Shown: piece after piece, positions 12,466-23,700 of the stretch | How the letters are laid out: every line of letters begins with the position of its first letter | Position numbering within the stretch: position 1 is the first letter of the stretch | Source of the DNA: Bolinopsis microptera | Taxonomy: Eukaryota > Ctenophora > Tentaculata > Lobata > Bolinopsidae | NCBI RefSeq assembly: GCF_026151205.1 | Contig: NC_087081.1 | Location: 6,815,246 to 6,879,245, forward strand | Length of the DNA: 64,000 bases | Reading direction: 5' to 3' | The notes under the pieces: model-generated | The model's database searches: none | Told to the model about the DNA's origin: nothing | What the model saw: only the letters and a program-made list of their open reading frames with translations | Position numbers and translations under genes: made by a program

Positions 12466-13550
12466 TCATATCCTCCGACAACCGCGTCCAACAGTTGCAT
12501 GCTCGTGAATAAAAAGATCCGCCGCAAGTATTCTCAGCCTCAGTAGACTGTCCCCGATGTAGTGAAGGACTGATTTGTTATTTCTTAAATCCCCCACAGT
12601 TGAGGAGGGGTAGTAGTTAGCACATGACTTCAGGTCTCTCAGTGGAGTCCCGAGAGATGCGGCGTGGACTGCCAGATCGTTTAGGAGAGGATGTCCTGGA
12701 AACAAAATAGCGTCAAGTTTTCTATCCTAATGTTGAAGTTCTGTAGAGTGGTGGGAGTTTAAAATCTCTTTGTCGTGATAACACTTTTTGTGTCGTTTTT
12801 TTGTGTTAACCAACCAAAACGTTGGTGTTTAATGATATTCCTATAAGTCTAAATTTAGCATAAGATTCCAACACATAAACCAAAAAAATCCATAAACTGC
12901 GCTTACTTTCAAGATTTAAAAGGTTAACTTACTTAAAATTCTGTGGAAAACAAAAAAGTTCCATATACTCAATACTGTACTTACTGGTTCCTAGTGAGAT
13001 TATGTTAGTTGTAAGTTCAATAAGGTCCATCATAGTCCTGGCTTTATCTTGGAGCATTTCTTCAGATACTTCTACAGTCTGTTTTGCTTTCCTGAAATAT
13101 CAGCCGGATTAGAACAAGCACAGTACGGTTGGAAAACTCAAATAAATTAACCACTGTTTCACATTTTAATGCTGGCTAAACTATTAAACTATAATTATAA
13201 TTCTAGGATAGCCTTGTCGTCCTCGAATACTGGAAGATCTGGTGAACTCAATTAATGACTTGAATTTTTACGAAAATGCGGCCATTTCAAAATTCAAAAG
13301 CGAAAACCTTGCTTCGTGGATCATGCTATGTGAACATAAAACATGAAAATTAAAGAAGAAGTAAAAGGGAAAAAGAAACTACTCACCATGAAGCGGGGAA
13401 CCTCGAAACAACGTCCAATAATTTAGTGGAAATTTTTGTTTCCAAATTTATAATAGCTTGCAAATGCAAGTGGTTCCGATTTGAGCAAAGTCGGTTACTG
13501 GCCGCAAGTTGGAATTGGAGGATGATGAAAAAAGCAAAAATCCTAATCAT
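12466..13550 (-). CDS. Small secreted protein, 166 aa, three exons
   Basis: Exons: 13550-13387 (54 codons plus 2 nt, donor GTGAGT), 13091-12985 (acceptor ATATTTCAG, donor GTAAGT) and 12695-12466 (acceptor TTTCCAG, stop TGA). Phases match at both junctions. Residues 1-18 (M-I-R-I-F-A-F-F-I-I-L-Q-F-Q-L-A-A-S) look like a signal peptide. The mature part has no other hydrophobic span and three cysteines (about residues 22, 115 and 163). It appears rich in amphipathic helix (L-L-D-V-V-S-R; A-R-T-M-M-D-L-I-E-L; L-L-R-L-R-I-L-A-A-D-L-F). It is Lys/Arg-rich and ends G-R-G-C-R-R-I. It may be a helical secreted factor, but no family was recognised. Start choice is firm: first ATG, about 80 nt below a predicted TATA-directed start, with no acceptor just upstream. 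Confidence 0.8.
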
Positions 13551-13655
13551 TTTCAGTTTGATACGAACTATTTGACGGATTGCTATCGAACTGATTTAGG
13601 TGTTTTTAAAATGATGCAAATGATCGCTACTGTCTGCATTAGCTTGCCACCCCTT

Positions 13656-13692
13656 CTTATATAGTGGCCTCAAGAGCGCCAGCTCTTATATA
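13656..13692 (-). promoter_or_regulatory. Twin TATA boxes of the secreted-protein gene
   Basis: On the minus strand CTATATAAG lies at 13664-13656 and a second TTATATAAG at 13693-13685. The proximal box predicts a transcription start near 13630, giving an 80-nt 5' UTR before the ATG at 13550. Two boxes 29 bp apart suggest alternative starts or an internal duplication. Position and sequence are seen; use is inferred. Confidence 0.65.
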
Positions 13693-13877
13693 ACGAAAGT
13701 GCATGATCTCAGCTTCTATTTTTAGACACTGCGCACATAGTTGAGGTGGAACGGCTGGGGACGAATCGATTGATTTCGGGGTACCATTAAGATGTATGAA
13801 GTAAGATGCGTGCTGCCATGAAACCATCTAATTCGATCAAGTGTCAATTCTGCGAAAAGAAAAGGAAGCATCATTAT

Positions 13878-14186
13878 AATTTGAGTAAAACTTTCATTCA
13901 AATTTCGGATTGTTTCTGGATAGACTCAGTGAAGACAGATTCTAATGGAAATAAATAGCTAAATAACGTATCACTATCGATATTTCTACGTCATAATCAC
14001 ATTCTCAATAAATTTATTTAATCGTACAAGTGAAAATAGTTATAAAGCTATTTCCACAACTACTAATACTATTAAACTACTATCAAACTATTTTCAAAAC
14101 TACAATTAAATACATATAGAATCTGTCTTCACTGAGTCTATTCATGATTAACAATCAGAAATTTGAATGAAAGAAACGTCAAATCA
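13878..14186. mobile_element. Foldback MITE, about 300 bp
   Basis: Left arm 13891-13942 and right arm 14118-14173 are inverted copies of about 52 bp, sharing GATAGACTCAGTGAAGACAG and TCATTCAAATTTC, with a 175-bp AT-rich centre. No coding capacity. Target duplications are not clear. It sits just upstream of the secreted-protein promoter. Confidence 0.75.
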
Positions 14187-14801
14187 TGCGACTCAATAAT
14201 TATGAACAATACACGACTAAATCAGATTGAGTAAAACTGTAATACTAATACTAATGGACATATTTTTTGAGATCCGCGAGTATACTTGCAATGAAATTCT
14301 TCGACTCTAAGTTCAAAATTATAGGTACACTTTCGTCAAACCGAATCCAAACGTAGAATCAAACTAAAATTATGCTGATTTCGTTATAACTTTATGATAT
14401 AAAATATTCAGCTCTTGGTAAGTACCTCTTTTCAACTTCAAGCATCGATCACATTCTGTGAAATCTTATTATGTTTTGCAAACAAGGGCTTTGTTGTGGT
14501 AATATGTTGGAGAATACTTGCTTCATAAAATTAATATTTTAACACTTGGTACCACACACCAACATATCATACCTTATTTCTTAGCATATATGACCTGCCT
14601 TAGGTCACTGTTCTTAATTATATGTCAAGGAGTTGGGAGTGAACAAATTTAATGAACAGATTTAGCGATATAATTATAAACACTTAGAATATGTTTTTGT
14701 CGACATTTTATTATTTTTGGAAAATTAATAAAACTTAAATAATAGTAATATTTTTTCGCTCTTATGAGTTAGTCGATCATATTCATATTATTTGATAGTT
14801 T

Positions 14802-15107
14802 GGGACGAAGTGTGAGTCTCCACTCAGTTTTTAAAACAAATAGTTGTCGACGTTTCAGCAGAATCGGCACACGCCTTATTGTCATGGAAGAGACGTTACA
14901 ATAACTTCTTACATAACAACAAAATCATCCATGCTGAATAATTCGTTCGTAGGAACCGAGGCTTTTCTTGATCCTCTTATAAATAATAAATTCATTTTTC
15001 TAATCAAAAATTGTATATCGCACCTATGTCATCCATGACTAAGGCGTGTTCCGAAATGTCGACAACTATTTGTTTTAAACACTAAGTGCAGACTCTCACT
15101 TCGTCCC
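14802..15107. mobile_element. Foldback MITE with GGGACGAAGTG ends
   Basis: The ends are inverted repeats of about 75-80 bp: GGGACGAAGTGTGAGTCT at 14802 and its near-complement ending at 15107, both containing AAAACAAATAGTTGTCGAC. The 64-codon frame inside is incidental. No convincing target duplication was found. Confidence 0.8.
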
Positions 15108-15207
15108 CTATAAAATTAAAACTTAAATAAATGGCCGGAAAAGTTGCTTAAAATAATAAGATAATGTACGACAATTATGTATTATACTATTCGACTTCGA
15201 CTTATAC

Positions 15208-16262
15208 TTATAGCTGGAACTCTTCATCCTCTTCGTTTTTGTAAATTTCGATATCACCAAAAATAGAAACGGACCCCAAAATAGAATCCAAGCTTCTCAT
15301 CCTTGATTAAAATTTTCCACTTACTTTTAGTTTTTACCGGGTTTGAGGTTGAAAATACTTGTGGTTTAAAAAAGTAGACTTGTATACTCTTTTAGATCCT
15401 GTTTCCATAATTTTGTGGTAAAATATCAAATTTTTGTTTTTGAAAATATTTTTTTCTGTGCAAAAATAGTAAGCTTGTTTCTTTTTTTAGAATTTTCAAA
15501 TTTGTTAGGTCAGATTAAGGATGAAATAAGCGACTACATGAATAGTCCGTCCCTTTGAGTAGGGTCATATGTCGCACCCAATATAAAAATGTATTCTGAA
15601 AGAGATTGTTCATGGAGGATGTGTGACCTTGTAAATTCCAGTAAATCATAAAGTTTTAACTTTAAAACTTTTTGTCGCCCAAGCTATTTCTGCCGGATGA
15701 AGCGATCTTCTCACCTAATTTAAAATGTCAAACTACTCAAGACTTAGCCAAGCCCCAAAATTTCTGAAAATATTGCAGATGAAATCACATACGATTTGCA
15801 GGAAAGGGTGGTCAACAAGTAGTTGTATTAGCTATTTTAGGGTTTAATTCCTGCAAAGTATGCACATTTAGTGACTTGATCATTTTTTCTTGCGACTAAA
15901 TCACAAACTTAGGTTTATGATTTGATGAAATTATTACTTTAAACCATCAAACTATGTTAGGAATTAAATTATGAAATATTTACAGCAAAAACCAAATCTT
16001 TGATCACGGCCATTTTTACTTTGATATCACTTTGGCATCAGTTAGAGTGAAATGCTTTAACCTATCAAAGTCGAGATCGCACAAAACGAGGAATTTTTTA
16101 TTTTTACTTTAATATGAGGGATATCTCACATCTCTTGTATAATCTAGGAGTAATAAAAACGGGAAACACTTACCTGGTAAAAATGGCGGCAGCTGATCTT
16201 GAACCGTGATATGGGAACAGCAGGAGGTTCTTGGATCTCATGGGTCTACCCCTTCCAGAGGT
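15208..16262 (-). CDS. Short two-exon gene, 53-aa product or C-terminal exons
   Basis: Exon 16262-16174 (donor GTAAGTG, phase 2 out) reads T-S-G-R-G-R-P-M-R-S-K-N-L-L-L-F-P-Y-H-G and ends A-A-A-I-F-T. Exon 15301-15208 (phase 2 in) reads M-R-S-L-D-S-I-L-G-S-V-S-I-F-G-D and closes with an acidic tail, E-E-D-E-E-F-Q-L, stop. If translation starts at the ATG at 16241, the product is a 53-residue micropeptide; if the frame continues from an upstream exon, these are C-terminal exons. A minus-strand TATA box at 16814-16807 favours a short gene with a noncoding first exon. No family was recognised. The 47-bp array starts exactly at this exon's acceptor. Confidence 0.55.
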
Positions 16263-16550
16263 CTCATTCAAGGTAAGGGGTTTAATATGGGTTTACCCCT
16301 TCCAGAGGTCTCATTCAAGGTAAGGGATTTAATATGGGTCTACCCCTTCCAGAGGTCTCATTCAAGGTAATGGGTTTAATATGGGTTTACCCCTTCCAGA
16401 GGTCTAATTCAAGGTAAGGGGTTTAATAAGGGTATACCCCTTCCAGAGGTCTCATTCAAGGTAAGGGGTTTAATAAGGGTTTACCCCTTCCAGAGGTCTC
16501 ATTCAAGGTAAGGGGTTTCAATAAGGGTTTACCCCTTCCAGAGGTCTCAT
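16251..16550. repeat. 47-bp tandem array at a splice acceptor, seven units
   Basis: Equivalent positions recur at 16262, 16309, 16356, 16403, 16450, 16497 and 16545. On the minus strand each unit has CCTTACCTTGAATGAG and then the exon start ACCTCTGGAAGGGGT; only the 16262 copy continues into the coding exon. On the plus strand the same unit looks like a micro-exon cassette: TTTACCCCTTCCAG, 14 nt, then GTAAGG. Confidence 0.85.
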
Positions 16551-16552
16551 AC

Positions 16553-16720
16553 AAAACCATCAATTAAACCACTTACCACCGGCCGATTTTTAACAACCTT
16601 AATTATTTGGCTTCGTCAGAGTTTTGTCGAAACTATACCGGAAGAACCTGTTTCATAACTCTTACTGTTTTCTTGATTAAACCGCTCGGAAATTACCCAC
16701 AGACAGACAGACACACGTCT
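16553..16720 (+). repeat. Interspersed repeat with ACAG tail, copy 2
   Basis: A diverged copy of the element at 11725, sharing ATCAATTAAACCACTTACCA, CGGAAATTAC and the CACAGACAGACAGACACAC tail. It abuts the outer edge of the 47-bp array. Confidence 0.65.
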
Positions 16721-16806
16721 TGAGATTATTAGTATTGATATGTGTACGCCACAATATTACCCGTCATAAATAAACTAAGGTAGTCTGGGTAGCCACTGTG
16801 AGGAGG

Positions 16807-16814
16807 TTTATATA
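16807..16814 (-). promoter_or_regulatory. Candidate TATA box
   Basis: The minus strand reads GGGTATATAAACC. It is about 545 bp upstream of the acceptor at 16262 and would direct a start near 16780, giving a noncoding first exon for the short gene. It is supported by sequence and position only. Confidence 0.35.
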
Positions 16815-17084
16815 CCCAATAATAAGCCTTAACAGTTAACAACTGTTGTGAAGTTCAGGCGACTATTAGCACGTACCACGTCATGTTGTGTAACATAGGA
16901 AACTGAGGTAAGGGACGCGACTGCAGGACTGATTTTTGGCCTGGACCTGGGCTGGGACTAAAAAGAGGTACTGTGTGCTATAGTACTCGTTGTCTATAAG
17001 TTTACAGTTTAGAGATGATTTACCATCTTGAAACTGTGAGCGTTTTTTGGTCACCGAAAACAACTCCTAAAACGTTTGGTTCAG

Positions 17085-17791
17085 GTCAAGTACCGCATCA
17101 GAAGTGTCGGAGTATTTCAGTGCAAACGACTGGACACCAGATCCTAACAGAAAGACTGTTTCTTGGGATGAAGTTAACTTTGAGAAGGTCAGAAATCTGC
17201 TTCTTTTGAAAAATTTTATTTCATATTCCTTACTTCATTTCAGCTTTCAAAATGAAAAATACTTGTTTGTTGTTTCGATAATATTTTGATAATTGAAAGA
17301 AGTTTCATCGAATACTTTACAGGTTAGAGTTTTTAATGGTTCAGGAGACCAAGTCAATCTTGTTAAAGTGGTTCCAAGTCCGCCACCTCGGTCCGTTAAG
17401 AAGGTGCCACCTCGCCCAAAACCTGAGCTCCAGAAACAGATCAGGTAGAAGTTCACAAAATAGTTTCTAAATCAGCCCTGTTGTGACCACAAAGACACCC
17501 AGTACTCTACTATCCTTATTTTACATTATCTTTGTGATATTTTAAGATACGGTCCGGTTCTCATTGTTGTTAAGATATTCTGACGAATTTTATTTTCAGA
17601 GGATTTACAAAATTACCCTTAAAGACAATTGAACGTAGAAAAAATTCGAAAAAGAAATGTCCACCAAATATTCGCAAAAAGCACACTCCAGAGAAATATT
17701 TTATCGACGAGATGAATCGTATTGATAAATTGGTAGAAAGGGAAGCTTACGGAGTGTCTAAATACAGGGTTATCCATCAAAAGACATCAAG
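17085..17791 (+). CDS. Large gene, exons a-c
   Basis: Exon 17085-17187 (34 codons, acceptor TTGGTTCAG, donor GTCAGA) holds the K-T-V-S-W motif. Exon 17323-17444 (acceptor TTTACAG, donor GTAGAA) is Pro-rich: V-V-P-S-P-P-P-R-S-V-K-K-V-P-P-R-P-K-P. Exon 17600-17791 (acceptor TATTTTCAG) is basic, with E-R-R-K-N-S-K-K-K-C-P-P. Phases 0, 2 and 2 match at all junctions. There is no in-frame ATG in the first two, so the start codon lies upstream. Confidence 0.75.
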
Positions 17792-20700
17792 GTTATCTCA
17801 TTTGTTTGGTTATCTGACAATTCCTTGTCTCCTGATTTATTTCTAATCACTGTTTAAACCAATAATTTCTCAAAAAGATTTGATTGCCAGCGCGCAACAG
17901 GGCATTCTTATTGCTATAAGTTAAAGATACTAAGATTATGAGCTGACTGTGATATTGTTCTATATTTCAGGTTTGATGTATCAAACTTACCATCTGAGAG
18001 TGAGATTAAGGGAGGAACACTAGATTTCAACCCAAAACTTGGGCCTCTGCTTTCAAAGTACGAGAATCTTAAAACAATTTCCCTTGAACTGCATGACCGG
18101 CACACACTGCAATGTGAGGGACTCCAGAGGACCAGTCCTGTCCAGGAGATAGCGGATGATATCTGCAAGGATTTACAGGATATGACATATGAAAATGAGA
18201 AGGTTGAAGCGAAGAGCAGTCCCCAGGAGGAGAACGATGTTGAAGTAAAGGTAAACACGGACAGTCCATATGAGGTTAAGGAAATATCGTTACAAGCTCT
18301 ACAAGAAGCCGGCATCAAGCTGATAAAAGTTGAGCCTGTGTACACCACAATCAGTGCTCTTCACCTAGGAGAACCCTCTCCGGAGACAACATACTCACCG
18401 GACACAACAGATTCTCTGGAGACAACAGATTCTCCGGATACAACATATTCTCCAGAGACAATAGACTCACTGGAGACAATAGATTCACCGTCAGATAGCG
18501 ATAGACCCTCAACTCCTACCACCACCCCACGTGTCACAGTCCCCATTGCCATGTCCTTTAATAGTGAGGACACTGATATGTTCGAAGGAAAGACAGTATC
18601 GTTCAGGGACACTACTGGTAAGGGCGAACTTCACTCAGTATTCTGCTATTCCGGGTCGGAGGAGTCCCTTGCTTTTGATGCTTCCACTGTTATAACGCTG
18701 CCGAGAGAAGTTGACGAGCTCTCTGATATTGAAATAGATTTACCTGACTCAGAGGTTAGGAATACTGGCTCAGAGAATATAAATCCTGTTTTGGTAATGA
18801 CTTCTGAAGATGTGATGCTGCAGCTGGAAAAGGATTTTGTGAACATTGGAGACACTATGGAGTTTCTATTAGACTCAGCTCCTAAATATAACGCTCTACC
18901 TAGAAGGATTCGTCAGGACTCTTTATCACAAACTAGAGAAGATATAGTATCACTTACTAGAACCTGTGAGATAACAGGTAGTGTCGAGATTCTTGGCAAT
19001 GTTTCAGAAGAAAAATCATCGGTTACAGCAGAAGATCTACTGGTTCAAGAGGAGAAATTAGGTGTTTTGAGTCATGAAATATCCGAGAAAAGATCGCCAG
19101 TAAATGTGTCGCCAGTCAAGGAATCTTCAGGTGAATCTTTGCTGGAATTTTCAGCTGCCGTAGATAGTGCTGCGATAAACTTTACAGAACTAGACTTACC
19201 CCTAATTGAAAAAGATACGTCAGAAAAAATATCCGATGCAATTGTAACCAAAGAAACTTGGCCGATCCATCCTGCTAGTGCAAATGTAAATCCTGCTGTT
19301 TCCAGAATAATTCACGATTCTTCTCATTCTGAATCTGATGGTTTTAACTTTGTGGAAGATAGTAGTCAACAAGATACTAAGTCAGAAATGGACGGTTTAG
19401 AAGAGGGGAAGGAAGATGGTCTATCAGAATCAGCAACTGATGTAAGTTTTCACTAAAAGCATCGTTATCAGCAATAACTTTAATTTATTTTCTCATTAAT
19501 ATGTGTCCTGGAAACATATCGACTGAAAGTTCTATTTGAAAGAAGTTGGTGCTTTTATGTTACTTTTATGAAATAGAGTTCAAGCTACGGCCGAGCGTTT
19601 AACAGAACGTTTGAGAGAATGGGCTCTTATAAATGTAAAACATCCATCATACATCATAGATTGATTTGTAAGAGATTGATTCTGTCTCATATTTTATTTG
19701 AAATACGTTTACCAGATATGTCCCTGGTTTTGAAACTTTGGCCGAATAAAATAAGTTTGGTATAAATATTTCTGTTCTGTAATTCACCTAAATGCATATT
19801 AAAATTATTCCTCGTATTGTCTGAACTCTAAACTTTAATTTCCATTTAAATATCTTAAGCAGAATTAGCTTGCCAACACTGAAATAAATCTTTATTACTA
19901 GAATATTCTTAACCGAAGATTGAAGCTGGATATGCCGGGTAAATTTTCATAGTCGGTATAAGATATTTGACTGAAAGTGAAAAACGATCCCCAGTTTGAC
20001 CTGGTACACCCTTGCGTTGAAATGATTACAGGAAGTTGACATCCAGATCCTTTCAACAAGTTGATCAACAGTAGACAGCTCCCCGGATGGTCGTGCGTTA
20101 TTTTATACACTGAGTCTGAACTGTCTGGTTAACCACAGACAATTGTGAAGGGAGTAGTGGAGTTGAGTTAATGGAGTTTACACCCCCGATGATCCTTGGG
20201 TGCTAGTTTAGTTTAAACACTATGTAGTCCAGTTTTAGTTTTATAAAGTGGTCGGTTTGCTATGTTTGATGGTTTGGTTTGCTCTGATCAGATAAGTCAA
20301 TCCCTTTAATTTTATTTCATTTTATATTTCATTTTTAAATAGATATTTTGTAAGTATACTACTTCTCACTAACTCAACGCCAGAAAACAAACTCGAAAAA
20401 ATCAGCTAAAATCAGTTGAACATGCCACTCCATGGGCATGACTAATTGCATTATTCAGATCACTTAGTGACAGTATAGCGTCTTCTTGACTACTCATATA
20501 GTACTCTGACCATTACTGGAGTGTCGGTGGAATCCAATAAACACGACACAATAAACAGTGCTTTTATTAAACATGGCAGGGTTTTAGCAGCAATATCTTG
20601 TCCAGCAAAGGTTGCCGCTTAACGTCGTGTAGTAACGTATCACCTGAAGTCAGCTTGTTCTTTGTTTCGCGCAGGGCCGTTTAGGTTTTACAGACTTAAT

Positions 20701-23700
20701 AGTTGTCGTCCACGTCACTTTTTACTGACAAGCAACCTAATAATAATAGCATGGCGAGTAGTCCGTGATAATAAACCTAATATAATATCTGAAACCTAAT
20801 ATAATAGCTTAGCCTTAAATAATAGCTTAATAGTCCGCGCGTTATTTTTGCACACGATGGTTGCTTCAGCACATTTTTTGATACGCCAGTACCATTCAGT
20901 TTGTAACGTCATAATGTTTTAGATGCTTGTAATTACATTCCACCGTAATGAGAATTACAATAGTGACTTTACTATAAACACAGTAGTAGCACATACCACC
21001 AAATGCCAAAGGCAAATAGGTACAAATACTATGTACAAGAGCTGACTGAGGCGGGTGAAAGGGGATGTTAGATGGTTGCTGAAAATTCCGTTAAAATGGC
21101 TGATAACCGACTAATAGCAACAGGCCTTTCCACCCATTTCGGTCAGCTCCTTGTTTTTAGGAAAATCTTAACAACTCTCTACCAGTGCTCTAAGTCTTAC
21201 AGTCGACTAAAAGTCGACGTTTACTCGTGTTTTAGCCGGCTAATAGCCATGAGTCGGCATTGTACCTATTTGTCCACCAAATACTTCTCCAAAATAAAGC
21301 TCGTTAAAACGTTTCAAATGACCTAATAGTTGCATCGTCCACGTCCTTTTTATTTAGGTTTAACTGACCTATAAGTGACCTTCAAGTTGTCCACGTTATT
21401 TTTACCCTACAGCGCCAGCCTATCTGTATCTTCTAATCTTTGACTTGTGTTGTAGAAAATGTTGTACTTGTAGATCCTTTTGTAGAACAATAATTAAGCC
21501 TGAGGTCCAAAGGTAAACGTCGATTTTTGGGGATGTGCGAATATCATTTAGTTTATAAGTTTAAATCTAATCAAATAACTCAAATTAGAATTTCAATGGA
21601 ACAAAAATTAGGAAATTAATAATAGAACTAAACTACAAATTTAATACACTCACGTTACACGATATCTACGTCATTATAAGTGCCCTTATACTTTACATGC
21701 CTTGAACTAACTATTACTAAAATTATGTTTAACCGACTCATATACTTATTATCCAACATTAATATCGAATATTGGCCTAATACCACTGGTTTGCATCACA
21801 ACCTAATGAGTAACGACCCTCTATATCCACTGGTACTTGTACAGGTCTCGGATGTGTGGCCTCGGAAGTGTGGCCTGTTTGTTGGGTATGAAGTTATACA
21901 CCATCCTTGTTATTTACTAATACTTTCTAATGGTGCGACATTTGCTCAATTTTAACTCGTTGTCAGCTTCATTTGGTGGAAACGTGGTTACTATTGTACT
22001 ACTTCTACTACTGTTTCTCGTCTACTAAATACCAGCTGAAGGTGGTAACAGCTATATTAGCTTGAGCCCCCCGGGGATGGAGTCGTTATAACTAATTTTA
22101 AATAAAAACAATTTATGCTTGTCCTACATTAGATGTCCGGCTCCTATGTTAATAAATACTAAGATGGTGAAGTATTCGGTGGTATGTGGTAACTACTACT
22201 ATTGTGTTTAGATATGAGCTATTTTATTAACTTGAGTAGCCCCGGGGGGTCGTGTCTGGTGTGGGTTCAGAGTTTTAAAAACCAACTCTACGTATAAAGT
22301 ATGAACATTGAACATCCTCTGATGGTCCGCGGGTTTTGTTTTATTAAATATCATAATGGAGAGGTTTTTAAGAGCTTGGCTGGAGCACCTGGTGCCTACC
22401 GAGTGCCTGGTCTCCGCTATGTTTAGCAGTTAGCACCAGTACTTACTTACTTGATTAGGTCTCCTCAATCATTTGAGTGGCCTGCACCAATGAACTCCCG
22501 TTTGTGACGTATCATCTCCCTCCACACTCCAGAGTTTGCGGTCACTAGCCATCCCACTCGCTCCTTCTAGGTCTATGTCAGTGTTTCCTGTAAGTGTTTC
22601 TAACCCGATCGAGCCATCTTATCCTAAGTATTCTCCTCAAGCAACGCTGATGGAACACCTCAAAGCGAAGTGTAATGTATGGTGTTCAGGGAGGTCTCAG
22701 AATCAATGGTAAAAATAATGAGGCTATGGTCATTGGTAAAGCAACCTCTCAACGGCCATACACGAAAGAAGCCACAGTGAACATCACTGTTGAAGACACG
22801 CCAGTGCAGCAAGTTAGTGACTTTACGTACTTAGGTACAATTATTTCCAGCGACCGTGAGCTGTCAGCGAGGATTCAAAAAGCTTCCGGAGCCTTCAATC
22901 AACTGAGTAATATATGGAAAAACCGCAACATCCAGTCTTATACAAAGATCAGGATTTATAAGGCAGCGGTTTTGACAATCACAGTGCTGGCAAGCACGAC
23001 CGGTGCATTTATTGTGGGTATACTATGTACCCCCTTTACTATTATACCCCTTTACTATTATACCCCCTTTGGTACACGTTACAAGCCTCTTTCGTGCACG
23101 CGAAGCGTGCACTCCGGCCGGAGGCGGCGGCCGAAGGCCGCCGCCTCCGGCAGGAGTTTTTCAGGCATTAAGACTCATCGGAAGTCGTTCAGCAGATTTA
23201 TTTTTAGTTCAAAACATTCTAATTTGATGTCAAAGATGACAGGAATAAAAAATAGTTATGTTGAGATTTTTAAGAAATTTGCATAAAATACTCGCCAGCA
23301 CTGTTATACGAAATTCGGTAAAAAACCCAAAATCGCCATATTCAGGTGCCTTAAAAACCATGTTAAAATCAAGTTAGAGATCTGAAATCTTTCAGGGCGT
23401 CTAGACGTTGACCAAATCGACTGCAAAAAAAGTTTCAGGTTTCAGGAACATCGGGAAGTGGGTTTTCTAGAACCCCTGTTTTACGACAGATTGTCGTGAT
23501 ATCTATCTATATATATACATATATATATATATATTCAGGGATAGACGCTTTGCCAGTCAATTGTAGCCTGTATTTAATTGTCCATAGATTCAAAAGTATA
23601 AAAGATACAGCCATTTCCGACCACAGGTCTTGAAAATAATTGTTTACACTTTAGTTTACATTGTATAAACAAATTATTTGAGGTCATGAACACCCCTTGA

